A stretch of DNA of 41,798 nucleotides from Candidatus Omnitrophota bacterium (GTDB taxonomy: Bacteria > Omnitrophota > Gorgyraeia > Zapsychrales > Zapsychraceae): contig JAKQAH010000035.1 of NCBI GenBank assembly GCA_029568545.1, positions 1 to 41,798 on the forward strand. Direction: 5' to 3'. The position numbers and the translations under genes are program-made. Shown piece after piece: positions 24,411-34,135 of this stretch. The notes beneath the pieces were generated by a model. That model was not told the origin of the DNA, searched no databases, and worked only from the letters and a program-made list of their open reading frames with translations. Every line of letters starts with the position of its first letter. Positions within the stretch are counted from its first letter, which is position 1.

Positions 24411-25652
24411 CTAAAAATATTCTTGGTACAGGTCTTTCACCCTGCTGACAATACGCTTGTTCCAGGGCAAATGATTATTGGCTAACAGCACATGCTGGAA
24501 TGTCTTTTTAAACCCGCCCTGAGCCAGCCCGATGACCGGCGAAAAAAGCGCCGTATGGCTCAAATTCTTGCGCAACGGCAGGTTTAATTGCCCCAGCTTG
24601 ACATTCATCTGCAGGCTCTCAGAAATGCGCTCAATAAAACCGGGCAATAAAGCTCCTCCTCCGACCACTGTCATCCCCTTGCCGATCTTGTCCTTCAAAC
24701 CGGAACGCGTAACCGCCATACGGATGCGCTCAATCATCTCTCCAACGATCGGCTCGATCGCCTGGCAAACCATTCCCCGTTTGACGGGAATGTAGGCATC
24801 GTCCCGCTTGACTAGAATCTCCTCGTCCCGATATTTGTCGGAGCCCGAAGTCACGGCATAGGAGATTTTGATTTCTTCCGCCAGCTCGAACGGCACGCCG
24901 ATGCTCTCGGAAATGCTCCGGGTCAAATGATCGCCCCCGACGCTGATTTTCTCCATGGATTGCAATACCCCATCGTGAAACACCAGAACCGTTGTGCACT
25001 GCGCCCCGAGATCGACCAGAACGCACCCCTGTTTCTTGTCGCTGTCGCTTAAGACCACTTCGGAAGTCGCATAACTGCTCGAGAAAACATTGACGACTTC
25101 ATAGCCGGCCTCGTGGAACGCTTTGGTGATATTGCGGATCAAATTGGCATTGATGACGATCATCAAAGAATGGACGCCGAGTTTCCGGCCATAGAGGCCC
25201 AGGGGGTTCAACGTGACGCTGATATCATCGACTTTATAATATTGCGGAAGATCGTGCAGGATCTCCTCATCCATCTTGATACCCAGCAAACGGGCATTAT
25301 GATTCGCTTTTTTGATGTCGGCGCTGGAAATGATCTTGTTGCCGCGGTCGACCAGGGGGATGACCGTCTTTGTCGGGCGCGCCTCCATCATCGCGCTGCC
25401 TAATCCCAACTGCACCTCTTTGAACTTCATGCCCGTTTTTTTCGTCAGCTCAAGGATGGTGTCATGGATGCATTCGGAGAACTCCGCCAGATCCCTGACC
25501 GCGTTGTCCTTGAACCCGAAGATTTTGTGATCGTAGGCGCCGATCAGCTCCATGTCCGAAGGGCTCTTGATCCGCAGAATGCCCGCTTTGATCTTTTGCG
25601 TTCCGATATCGATCCCGAAATAATATTTCTCAGTTATTATTTTATTGAGCAT
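24411..25652 (-). CDS. ftsA: Cell division protein FtsA
   Basis: YFGIDIGTQKIKAGI, GCVLVDLGAQCTTVLVF, VVGGGALLPGF; position in dcw cluster. Confidence 0.92.
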   Translation of the reverse strand: MLNKIITEKYYFGIDIGTQKIKAGILRIKSPSDMELIGAYDHKIFGFKDNAVRDLAEFSECIHDTILELTKKTGMKFKEVQLGLGSAMMEARPTKTVIPLVDRGNKIISSADIKKANHNARLLGIKMDEEILHDLPQYYKVDDISVTLNPLGLYGRKLGVHSLMIVINANLIRNITKAFHEAGYEVVNVFSSSYATSEVVLSDSDKKQGCVLVDLGAQCTTVLVFHDGVLQSMEKISVGGDHLTRSISESIGVPFELAEEIKISYAVTSGSDKYRDEEILVKRDDAYIPVKRGMVCQAIEPIVGEMIERIRMAVTRSGLKDKIGKGMTVVGGGALLPGFIERISESLQMNVKLGQLNLPLRKNLSHTALFSPVIGLAQGGFKKTFQHVLLANNHLPWNKRIVSRVKDLYQEYF

Positions 25653-25667
25653 GCCTTCCCCGCCCCG

Positions 25668-26423
25668 TTACTTCTTGCCGATAATCGGCTCGTTGAACCT
25701 CAAATCAATGTATTTGACTTGGCTGATATCCAGCTGGCCTTGCGACAAAACCACGCTGAGGACCTTCATGCCATGCGCGATCTTATCCTGATCCAGAATA
25801 ACATCCGGATTGTCCTGCAAGGTGAAATAGACTTTGGACATGTTCTCCACATGGACGCTCTCGATGCGGTAAGAAGACAGGCTCTTCTCGGCTTGGAAGC
25901 CTTTGAGGATGGCCAACGCCGTCTTCATCTCCGGGCCGTCAAAGGGCAATCCCCGGACGGGTTCCCGGCTATGCCGTTGTAAACCGATGATCTGCGGAAA
26001 CTTTCTCTCTTCTTTGTCATCAACGGAAAGCACAACCCCCTGATCGTCGAGAACAACCGTCTTCCCGTCGATTGGCACCTGTACAAACGGGAACCGCTGC
26101 TTGGCAATGACAGCGACCTGGTTCGGGAACCGCCGGACAACCTTCAGATCCGAAGCTTGGGGATATTTTTTGCTCAAATCGCGCTGGACCGTCCGCAGAT
26201 AAACGGCAAAAATATTCTGGCCCAACAGATGCTTTAAATCGTCTTGATCGACAAACTCCAGGGAAGAATCAATGGTCACGGAATGGATCCGGAAATACTC
26301 GTTATTGCGCAAAACATATTTTGCGCCCCGGCCCACGGCCCATCCGACCAGCACCGCCAGAACAGCCGCCACCCAGAACTTAACGGCGAAAAGTAATATT
26401 TTGGATTTTGCTTTTTTTGCCAT
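25668..26423 (-). CDS. ftsQ: Cell division protein FtsQ/DivIB (POTRA domain)
   Basis: N-terminal TM, YFRIHSVTIDSSLEFVDQDDLKHLLGQNIF..., YIDLRFNEPIIGKK C-terminus; dcw position. Confidence 0.85.
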   Translation of the reverse strand: MAKKAKSKILLFAVKFWVAAVLAVLVGWAVGRGAKYVLRNNEYFRIHSVTIDSSLEFVDQDDLKHLLGQNIFAVYLRTVQRDLSKKYPQASDLKVVRRFPNQVAVIAKQRFPFVQVPIDGKTVVLDDQGVVLSVDDKEERKFPQIIGLQRHSREPVRGLPFDGPEMKTALAILKGFQAEKSLSSYRIESVHVENMSKVYFTLQDNPDVILDQDKIAHGMKVLSVVLSQGQLDISQVKYIDLRFNEPIIGKK

Positions 26424-27357
26424 ATGCCAACACGATCAGTTGATAGCACAGTTGGTCAAACCCAATGCCCCTGTGCTGGGCCGCCTTGGGCAATAAACTC
26501 GTTGCTGTAAAGCCGGGAATTGTATTGATCTCGAGCACATAATGCGATTGATCGTCGGCGAGGATGAAATCGACCCGCGAGATATCTTCACAGCCCAAAA
26601 CCCTATGCGCCGCAAGAGCCGCCTTCTGGATCCCGTCCGAAATGTCCTGAGGAATACGGGCCGGAACAATATAATCGGTCATGCCTTTCGTATATTTAGC
26701 CTCAAAATCGAAGAAAGGACGCTTCGGACAGATCTCGACAACGGGAAGAGCCTCTCTTCCAAGAATGCCGACCGTCAATTCCTTGCCCTTGATGTAGCGC
26801 TCGATCAACGCCGTATCGCCATATTGCCAGGCATCTTCGATCGCTCGCGCAAGCTCCGAAGAAGTCCTGACAAAACTGACGCCAATGCTGGATCCTTCAC
26901 AGGCAGGCTTCACGACAACGGGAAAGCCTCCCAAGGCCTCAATAGCGCCGGGAATATCGATGGGATCTTTTCTGGACAACGCGACAAAAGAAGGGATCTT
27001 GATCCCGTTCTTTTTGAACATCTCTTGCGCCAAAGCCTTGTTGATGGCCAAACGGCTTGCTTCAACCCCTGATCCCGCGTAGGGGATCCCGGCATCCTCC
27101 AAAATAGATTGGATCGTTCCATCTTCGCCCAACCGCCCGTGCAAGGCGATAAAAGCCAGATCAATCCCGGATTTCTCCAATAGAGAACGAATCGCCTCCG
27201 GTTCGCCGTCCGTAATATCCAGCCCAACGACCTCGCAACCCCGGCGGCCAAGCGCCTCAACAATAGCCTGGCCGGATTTCAGCGATATCTCCCGCTCGGA
27301 AGAGACCCCGCCCATCAGCACGCCGATACGACCTAATTTTTCAACCGGAAGATCCAT
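26380..27357 (-). CDS. ddl: D-alanine--D-alanine ligase
   Basis: GVLMGGVSSEREISLKSG, ALHGRLGEDGTIQ, VVKPACEGSSIGVS, EINTIPGFTATSLLPKAA. Confidence 0.96.
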   Translation of the reverse strand: MDLPVEKLGRIGVLMGGVSSEREISLKSGQAIVEALGRRGCEVVGLDITDGEPEAIRSLLEKSGIDLAFIALHGRLGEDGTIQSILEDAGIPYAGSGVEASRLAINKALAQEMFKKNGIKIPSFVALSRKDPIDIPGAIEALGGFPVVVKPACEGSSIGVSFVRTSSELARAIEDAWQYGDTALIERYIKGKELTVGILGREALPVVEICPKRPFFDFEAKYTKGMTDYIVPARIPQDISDGIQKAALAAHRVLGCEDISRVDFILADDQSHYVLEINTIPGFTATSLLPKAAQHRGIGFDQLCYQLIVLAYGKKSKIQNITFRR

Positions 27358-28778
27358 TATAAGATTTTATCCGCAACGGCCGGGGAACTTTTTAACGCTT
27401 CGAGCAGATCATCGCTGATGCGCGTAATGTCGCCGGCCCCCAAAGTTATTACTATATCCCGCGGCTTAACAATGTCCAAGACATAATCAACAATTCTGTC
27501 CTTGGGAAGATAACACGACGGCTTGTCGGTGAGCAGACGGATGCGCTCATGGATCCTTTCCGACGTGACCCCTTCGATCGGTTTTTCGCTGGCCGCATAG
27601 ATGTCCGTAATGATCACATGATCGCTGCTGCCGGCCAAACTCGCGGCAAATTCTTCCAGCAGTCCCTGGACACGCGAATACCGGTGCGGCTGAAAAATGG
27701 CGATCAGCTTTCGCGCCTTCTCTTTTCCGTTGGCAGCTTCAAGCGACCGCTTGAACGATTGCGCCGCTTCCAGCGTCGCACGTATTTCCGTCGGATGATG
27801 CGCATAATCATCGATGACCCAGACATCGTTGGCCTGGCCTTTTAACTGAAACCGCCGCTGAACCCCCCAGAAGCCTTTGAAACTTTCTTTTATGACATTA
27901 AAATCGACGGAAAGCTCGAGGCCGACGCTGATACAAGCCAAGGCATTGGCCACATTATGCCGTCCGGGAACTTTCAGAATAACCCGACCGGAATTCTCGC
28001 CGTTTATGAAAACATCAAACTGGGACTCGAAATGGTCGAAGGAAATGTTCGAAGCATAAACATCATGCTGATCGGAAAACCCGTATGTCTTGTAGGGCCG
28101 CCCGCTCTTTTGCAGCAGATCCATTAATCGCTCGTCCTCCCCATAGGCAAAAATCACCCCGTCTTCTTCAGTTCTTCTAATAAATCGACGGTACGTATCA
28201 AGAATCGTCTGCCAGTCATGGTAGAAATCAACATGCTCAAAATCAATATTTGTGATCACGGAATATCGCGGCTTAAAATACAGGAATGACCCGTCGCTCT
28301 CATCGACTTCCGTCACAAAATACTTGCCGGTTCCAAGCTCGGCATGGGCTTGCGTTCCCGTAACGATCCCTCCGATCGCCGTCGTCGGCTGCAGGCCGGC
28401 CCTGACCAGCAAATTGGCGATCATGGAGGTTGTCGTGGTTTTTCCATGCGCCCCGGCGACGGTGATGCCGATATACCCCTCCATCAATTCCGCCAAAAGC
28501 TTGGCGCGCTGCATGACGGGTATTTTGCGCTGATGAGCTTCGGCCAACTCGGGATTATCGCTGCGGATGGCCGATGAAAAAACCACGCAGTCCGCTCCCT
28601 GGACATTCTCAGCCCTGTGACCCGTATAAATGACAGCGCCGCGCTCTTTTAAGCGCTCCGTCACCTGATTGCTGCGAAGGTCCGACCCGCTCACGGAACA
28701 TCCCTTATCCAGCGACAATGCCGCCAAAGCGCCCATCCCGATGCCGCCAATACCGATAAAATGGTAATGTTTATTCAT
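27357..28778 (-). CDS. murC: UDP-N-acetylmuramate--L-alanine ligase
   Basis: HFIGIGGIGMGALA, GITVAGAHGKTTTTSMIA, DDYAHHPTEIRATL, FQPHRYSR. Confidence 0.97.
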   Translation of the reverse strand: MNKHYHFIGIGGIGMGALAALSLDKGCSVSGSDLRSNQVTERLKERGAVIYTGHRAENVQGADCVVFSSAIRSDNPELAEAHQRKIPVMQRAKLLAELMEGYIGITVAGAHGKTTTTSMIANLLVRAGLQPTTAIGGIVTGTQAHAELGTGKYFVTEVDESDGSFLYFKPRYSVITNIDFEHVDFYHDWQTILDTYRRFIRRTEEDGVIFAYGEDERLMDLLQKSGRPYKTYGFSDQHDVYASNISFDHFESQFDVFINGENSGRVILKVPGRHNVANALACISVGLELSVDFNVIKESFKGFWGVQRRFQLKGQANDVWVIDDYAHHPTEIRATLEAAQSFKRSLEAANGKEKARKLIAIFQPHRYSRVQGLLEEFAASLAGSSDHVIITDIYAASEKPIEGVTSERIHERIRLLTDKPSCYLPKDRIVDYVLDIVKPRDIVITLGAGDITRISDDLLEALKSSPAVADKIL

Positions 28779-29550
28779 TTTTCAGATATTTCACCCACGC
28801 CTCATTTAAGTCATCCACAGTCTTGAATCTGACATACACCGAATCCAAGGCCGAAGCAAAAGATTCCCCGTCCTTTAATTTCTTGCATAACCGGATAAAC
28901 TGCTGATCTCCCAGTTCATGAATCATAAAATTGACAACGCTGGCCGCTTCGGCGTAAAAAAGATTGATCAGGTCCCGTCCGGTGCCATATCTCAAACGCG
29001 TCATGGTTAATTGGCTGAGCGGGCGAAATGTCCCGTCCTTCATCGCTTTACGGACGGTATCATGCGCCCCCCACCGCTTCGCTTTTTCCTGATGCATGGC
29101 GACCCCCTCTTCGAACCATGAGGGAATGTCAGCCTGAAATCCTACAAACTCGCGAAAAATGATATGCGCTAATTCATGCGGCAGCGTCGAATCAAAAAAA
29201 CCGTGAGCCGAAGGGAACGTTCGGATTGTTTTTTCCTTAGTCGAAGCTGCGCCGCTTGACCATTTTGACTGCCGGGCAGAGGCCACATAGTCATCCGCAT
29301 TATTATAGATATAAATCTTGGCCCGGTTCTCCCAGGACCATCCTTTGTCCCGGGTAACCCCGAGGTTTTCGGAGATCTCGACGTAATAATCTTCCGCCGC
29401 TTTATCAACCGTTTTAACAAAATCGAGCGGAGCTTCTTTGTAATAAACAATGAAATGCTGGCGGCTATATTCTTTCCACTCCTGCGCACACACGGGAACC
29501 GCGCTTGCCATCAAGAGGATCAAAGCCAGAAGGGTCGCTTTCTGTTTCAT
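28771..29550 (-). CDS. Peptidase MA-like gluzincin metalloprotease, secreted
   Basis: Signal peptide MKQKATLLALILLMASAVPVCAQ; zinc motif LPHELAHIIF with WFEEGVAMHQE downstream. Confidence 0.8.
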   Translation of the reverse strand: MKQKATLLALILLMASAVPVCAQEWKEYSRQHFIVYYKEAPLDFVKTVDKAAEDYYVEISENLGVTRDKGWSWENRAKIYIYNNADDYVASARQSKWSSGAASTKEKTIRTFPSAHGFFDSTLPHELAHIIFREFVGFQADIPSWFEEGVAMHQEKAKRWGAHDTVRKAMKDGTFRPLSQLTMTRLRYGTGRDLINLFYAEAASVVNFMIHELGDQQFIRLCKKLKDGESFASALDSVYVRFKTVDDLNEAWVKYLKNE

Positions 29551-30614
29551 TGCGCTAAGCCCGTAACCTCCCGTGCCAATCTTTGCGCCGCATCCGGAAA
29601 ACAAATCTGGTCAAATTTTCTGTTGATATTTTTCCCATCTTTCAAGATTCTTAAAATAGCTTCGCTCATTTTAGAAACGGTCACATCCCGCTCTTCGATC
29701 ATTTGCGCGAGGCCCGCCTGACACAAAACAGACGCATTCTCCCGTTGATGCCCCTGCGCATGCGGATACGGGATTAAAATCGACGGTAATCGAAAATGAG
29801 CTAATTCGCTGACGGTCGCAGCGCCTGATCGGGAAATCACCACGTCAGCAATATGATAGGCTTCTTCCATCTTATCCAAAAAATCGAATAACGCAAAGGG
29901 TATTCCGAATTCATTATACCTGTCTTTCAGGCTCAAATAGTCGTCTTTCCCGGAAACATGGATCGCTTGAAAATCCAGGATCTCCCTTAAGGATGGCACG
30001 CACGCCGCGAACGCTTCGTTAATGCTGTGGCTGCCCTGACTGCCGCCAAAAACAAAAATGGTTGTTTTATTGTCCTTCAAGCCGAACGCGCGGACAATAG
30101 CGGCCCGATCCATCGGCCGCTGGGAAAGACGGCAGGGGCAACCCGTCAAAACGGTTTTGTGCTCATTGAAATAACGCGCGGCCGCAGGAAAGCTGATCGC
30201 GATCTTTTTCACGAACTTGGCGAGGATCTTATTGGCCCGGCCCGGAACAGCGTTCTGCTCATGGATCATCGCCGGATATCTCAGGAGAATGGCCGACGCG
30301 ACGGCCGGAAAAGCCCCATAGCCCCCGAAACCAAGCACGGCATCCGGCTTAAAACGCCGCAAACAGCCGCAAGCCTTGAAGATCCCTTGAACCATCGCAA
30401 TCATGGACCCAAAAGCTTTTGACAGCGACGATGTTACAAAACCCTTTGTTCCGAGCTCTTCAAACGCAAACCCGCTTGCGCGCATTTGTTCCTGCGCCCG
30501 ACGAAAGGCACCCAAAAACAAGATCGCGTGCCCGCTGCGCTTGAGCTCTTCGGCGACTTGGAACGCCGGAAAAAGATGGCCTCCCGTACCTCCCGTTGCG
30601 ATCACGATCCTCAT
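29547..30614 (-). CDS. murG: UDP-GlcNAc--lipid-linked MurNAc transferase MurG
   Basis: IATGGTGGHLFPAFQVAEEL, GFGGYGAFPAV, HEQNAVPGRANKILA, GGSQGSHSINEA. Confidence 0.97.
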   Translation of the reverse strand: MRIVIATGGTGGHLFPAFQVAEELKRSGHAILFLGAFRRAQEQMRASGFAFEELGTKGFVTSSLSKAFGSMIAMVQGIFKACGCLRRFKPDAVLGFGGYGAFPAVASAILLRYPAMIHEQNAVPGRANKILAKFVKKIAISFPAAARYFNEHKTVLTGCPCRLSQRPMDRAAIVRAFGLKDNKTTIFVFGGSQGSHSINEAFAACVPSLREILDFQAIHVSGKDDYLSLKDRYNEFGIPFALFDFLDKMEEAYHIADVVISRSGAATVSELAHFRLPSILIPYPHAQGHQRENASVLCQAGLAQMIEERDVTVSKMSEAILRILKDGKNINRKFDQICFPDAAQRLAREVTGLAQ

Positions 30615-31699
30615 AGGTCCTCGATCCGCGAAATATTCATCAGCAAGGCCACCGCGATCATGTTAAAAATCAATGCCGACCCGCCGTAGCTGACGAACGG
30701 CAGAGGCAATCCTTTCGTCGGAAACGCCCCGATGCTCACCCCGATATTGATCACCGCCTGAAGCCCGATCAGCATCACGATGCCAAAGGCAAGGAAATAA
30801 CCGAACGGTTCGGTTGTGCGTTTAACGATACGGGCCCCTTGCCAGATCAATGCGGAAAATAAAATAACAACCGCGAGCGTTCCCAGCAGCCCCAATTCTT
30901 CACCAACAATCGATAAAATGAAGTCCGTATGGGCCGCCGGAAGATAAAAAAGCTTCTGAACGCTCTGGCCCAAGCCGACCCCGAAAATCCCGCCTGATCC
31001 CAAAGCGATCTGGGATTGAGACAGCTGAAACCCTACGCCCTGCGCGTCTTTCCAGGGATCGATGAACGCGATAATCCTGCGTAGCCGGTAAGACTCGCTG
31101 ACAACAAGAAAGACCAAAAGCGGCACGCCGGATAAGGCCAAGCAACTCAAGTGAAGGATCCGCGCTCCGGCGACAAACATCATGATCAAAATCATTATGG
31201 CAATCAAAAAGGAATTTCCCAGATCGGGTTGCTTGACAATCAAGGCACATAGCACGCACAGGACCATAATCAAGGGGAAAAATCCCTCCCAGAAATTTCT
31301 TATCTTATTCTGTTTTCGCGACAGGAAATCCGCCAAATAGACCAAGATCACCAACTTGGCGAATTCGGAAGGCTGAAAATTGAAAAACCCGATTTTAAAC
31401 CAGCGCCGAGCGCCGAAACTGGCCCTGCCGATACCGGGAACAAGAACAAGCACCAAAAGAACGATCGCAACGATCAACAGCGGTTTGGCCGCTTGTTTTA
31501 AAATCCGGTAATCGATCGCCATAGTGCCCAGCGCTGCCAGAAGCGCGATGCAAAGAAACAGGATATGCCGGCCAAGATAATACGTTTTATCTCCAAGCTC
31601 CTGCAAGGCATAAATACCGCTCGCGCTGTAGATCATAATGATCCCGAGGCTGATCAGAAGCGTTACGATAACAGCGATGGATATACGGATATCACGCAT
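30611..31699 (-). CDS. ftsW: Lipid II polymerase FtsW (SEDS family)
   Basis: FQPSEFAKLVILVYLADFLS, GVGLGQSVQKLFYLPAAHTDFILSIVGEELG, LPFVSYGGSALIFNM. Confidence 0.96.
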   Translation of the reverse strand: MRDIRISIAVIVTLLISLGIIMIYSASGIYALQELGDKTYYLGRHILFLCIALLAALGTMAIDYRILKQAAKPLLIVAIVLLVLVLVPGIGRASFGARRWFKIGFFNFQPSEFAKLVILVYLADFLSRKQNKIRNFWEGFFPLIMVLCVLCALIVKQPDLGNSFLIAIMILIMMFVAGARILHLSCLALSGVPLLVFLVVSESYRLRRIIAFIDPWKDAQGVGFQLSQSQIALGSGGIFGVGLGQSVQKLFYLPAAHTDFILSIVGEELGLLGTLAVVILFSALIWQGARIVKRTTEPFGYFLAFGIVMLIGLQAVINIGVSIGAFPTKGLPLPFVSYGGSALIFNMIAVALLMNISRIEDL

Positions 31700-31700
31700 G

Positions 31701-33011
31701 TCATGTTAACCGACGGACAATGTCTTTGAAAACACGCCCGCGGTCCTCATAGTCCTTGAACATGTCAAAGCTCGCGCACATCGGGCTCAAAAGAACGCAA
31801 TCGCCCTTGGCGGCGCTTTGCCGAGCCTGGAGAACGGCCTCCTCCAGCGTCGAGCATTCCTGAAGATCAACAAGCTTTTCGAATGTCTGACGGATTTTCT
31901 TTCTCGCTTCGCCGATCGCGTACATCCGCTTGACCTTCTGCTGAACGATCTTTGACAGAACCGAAAAATCAATGTTCTTATCGCGGCCGCCGCAAATCAT
32001 CAGAATCGGCTGGTTCAGGCTTTGCAGCGCCCACATCCCCGCTTCGGCCGTTGTCGCCTTGGAATCATTAATGAAATCAATGCCATCGAGGCAGCGCACG
32101 CTCTCCAACCGGTGTTCCACCCCCTTGAATTCCCGGAAAACTTTTTCGCAACAATCATCATCGATCCCAAGGATCCTCCCCACTTCCAAAACGGCTAAAT
32201 GGTTTGGATTCCGCGCCTTCTCCCCCGGCGCACCCGTGTTGAAATAAACAACCCAGGATTTAATGTCTTTTGCCGCCTCCGCCATTTTGGGATCTTGAGC
32301 ATTGAGAACGGCAAAATCTTTTTGATCCTGATTCAAAAAGAGACGCATCTTGGCCTGGAAATATTCCTCCAGATCCTTGTGACGGTCGAGATGGTTCTGG
32401 TTAAAATTTAAGAGTACCGCAATATGCGGCTGAAAACCTTTGACTCTTAGATCTTGGGCGGAAGCCCGGCGAAACGGCGAAACAGGATCAAGGACGGATT
32501 CCAGCTGAAAAGAACTGATCTCGAGAACAACATAATCGGTCTGAGCTAAGTCAAGAACAAACCCGGCCAACGGAGAACCAATGTTGCCGCACAAACACGC
32601 CTTATGGCCGGCCGCCACGATCATATCCCTGATCAAGGTGGATACGGTCGTCTTGCCGTTGCTTCCAGTGATAGCAATGATCGGCTTATCGCAAAACTGC
32701 GAAGCGAATTCGACCTCGCCAAGAACAAGAGTGCCGTTCTCATTGGCCCATTGGACCGGCGGGGCATCAAAACGCACGCCCGGGCTCACAACGACGATAT
32801 CGCTGTCCTCAACGAACGCCCGGCTATGGCCCTGGCATTCCAAAACAACATTTTGTTGCTTGGCCCAATCCCTGAACTCGTGGGGAAAGCTCTCCTCTGG
32901 GCCCAACTCCGAGATCTTGGCTTTTCCGCCGAGAGCAGTCACCAGGCGCGCCAAAGCCATCCCGCTCCGCTTTCCTCCGACGATCGTGACTCGTTTTCCT
33001 TTGATATTCAT
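31701..33011 (-). CDS. murD: UDP-N-acetylmuramoylalanine--D-glutamate ligase
   Basis: IAITGSNGKTTVSTLI, NFNQNHLDRH, FINDSKATTAEAGMWAL, ICGGRDKN. Confidence 0.96.
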   Translation of the reverse strand: MNIKGKRVTIVGGKRSGMALARLVTALGGKAKISELGPEESFPHEFRDWAKQQNVVLECQGHSRAFVEDSDIVVVSPGVRFDAPPVQWANENGTLVLGEVEFASQFCDKPIIAITGSNGKTTVSTLIRDMIVAAGHKACLCGNIGSPLAGFVLDLAQTDYVVLEISSFQLESVLDPVSPFRRASAQDLRVKGFQPHIAVLLNFNQNHLDRHKDLEEYFQAKMRLFLNQDQKDFAVLNAQDPKMAEAAKDIKSWVVYFNTGAPGEKARNPNHLAVLEVGRILGIDDDCCEKVFREFKGVEHRLESVRCLDGIDFINDSKATTAEAGMWALQSLNQPILMICGGRDKNIDFSVLSKIVQQKVKRMYAIGEARKKIRQTFEKLVDLQECSTLEEAVLQARQSAAKGDCVLLSPMCASFDMFKDYEDRGRVFKDIVRRLT

Positions 33012-33032
33012 GAGGCAGGCTATTTCAGCTTC

Positions 33033-34121
33033 CTATCTGATTTTCAGCGTCATCAGGGTTATCAGCGCCAGAACGATCGCGATGATCCAGAACCGGATGA
33101 TGATCTTGGATTCATTCCAGCCCGACAATTGCAGGTGATGATGCAGAGGAGACATTTTGAACAGCTTCTTGCCGCGCACCCTGACCGACCAGATCTGTAA
33201 AATGACCGACGTGGCTTCCAGGACGAAAATACCGCCCATAATGACCAGCAAGAACTCTTTCTTGATCAAGACAGCGATCACGCCCAGCGTGCCGCCGAGA
33301 GACAGCGACCCGACATCTCCCATGAAAACGGTTGCCGGATAACAGTTGAACCATAAAAACCCTAAGCTCGCTCCCATGATGGCGGAACAAAAGACGGCTA
33401 ATTCGCCGGTTCCCGGAATATAGGGAATGAACAAATACGCGCTGAAAGCTAAATGACCGGTGATGTAGCTGAGCACGGCGAGGGTCAACCCGACCATCAA
33501 CACGCAGCCGATCGCCAATCCATCAAGCCCGTCGGTAAGATTAACGGCATTGGATGTTCCGATCACGACCAAAGCGCCAAAGGGAATATAAAAAATCCCC
33601 AGATCGATGATAATGTCCTTGAAGAACGGGAGGTCCATTTGCGTGGGAGTGTCGGGATTAAAATAAACATAGCTGCCGATAAAACATCCTAAGAGGATCT
33701 CCCAGATCAATTTCGTGCGTTTGGTCAATCCTCTCTTCTTGCCTGATCGGGTCAGTTTAACATAATCATCGACCCATCCCAAGATCGCAAGATAGGCGCA
33801 GGTAAATGCCGTCAGAAGAATGTAGCGGTTCCCCAGATCCGCCCACAAAAAAACAGAGAGCAGAATGCTGATAATGATAAAAACACCACCCATCGTGGGT
33901 GTTCCTTCTTTAGTGTGATGAAAGGGATCGAGGGCCGGGCAATCATCCCTTTTCGCGATCTCCCGGATCTTCATCTTCTTCAGCTTCTCGATAAAAAAGG
34001 GGCCGAGAGCGATGCAAAGAAGAAAGGTCGTCAATCCTGCCATCGCGGTGCGGAACGTGATGTACCGGAAGATATTGAGGCCGGAAAAAATAAAACGGAA
34101 TTCAGACAAGTAATAAAGCAT
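33033..34121 (-). CDS. mraY: Phospho-N-acetylmuramoyl-pentapeptide transferase
   Basis: HHTKEGTPTMGGVFII, NAVNLTDGLDGLAIG, VFMGDVGSLSLGGTLG, SPLHHHLQLSGW. Confidence 0.97.
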   Translation of the reverse strand: MLYYLSEFRFIFSGLNIFRYITFRTAMAGLTTFLLCIALGPFFIEKLKKMKIREIAKRDDCPALDPFHHTKEGTPTMGGVFIIISILLSVFLWADLGNRYILLTAFTCAYLAILGWVDDYVKLTRSGKKRGLTKRTKLIWEILLGCFIGSYVYFNPDTPTQMDLPFFKDIIIDLGIFYIPFGALVVIGTSNAVNLTDGLDGLAIGCVLMVGLTLAVLSYITGHLAFSAYLFIPYIPGTGELAVFCSAIMGASLGFLWFNCYPATVFMGDVGSLSLGGTLGVIAVLIKKEFLLVIMGGIFVLEATSVILQIWSVRVRGKKLFKMSPLHHHLQLSGWNESKIIIRFWIIAIVLALITLMTLKIR

Positions 34122-34135
34122 GCGGGTGCGGGATC

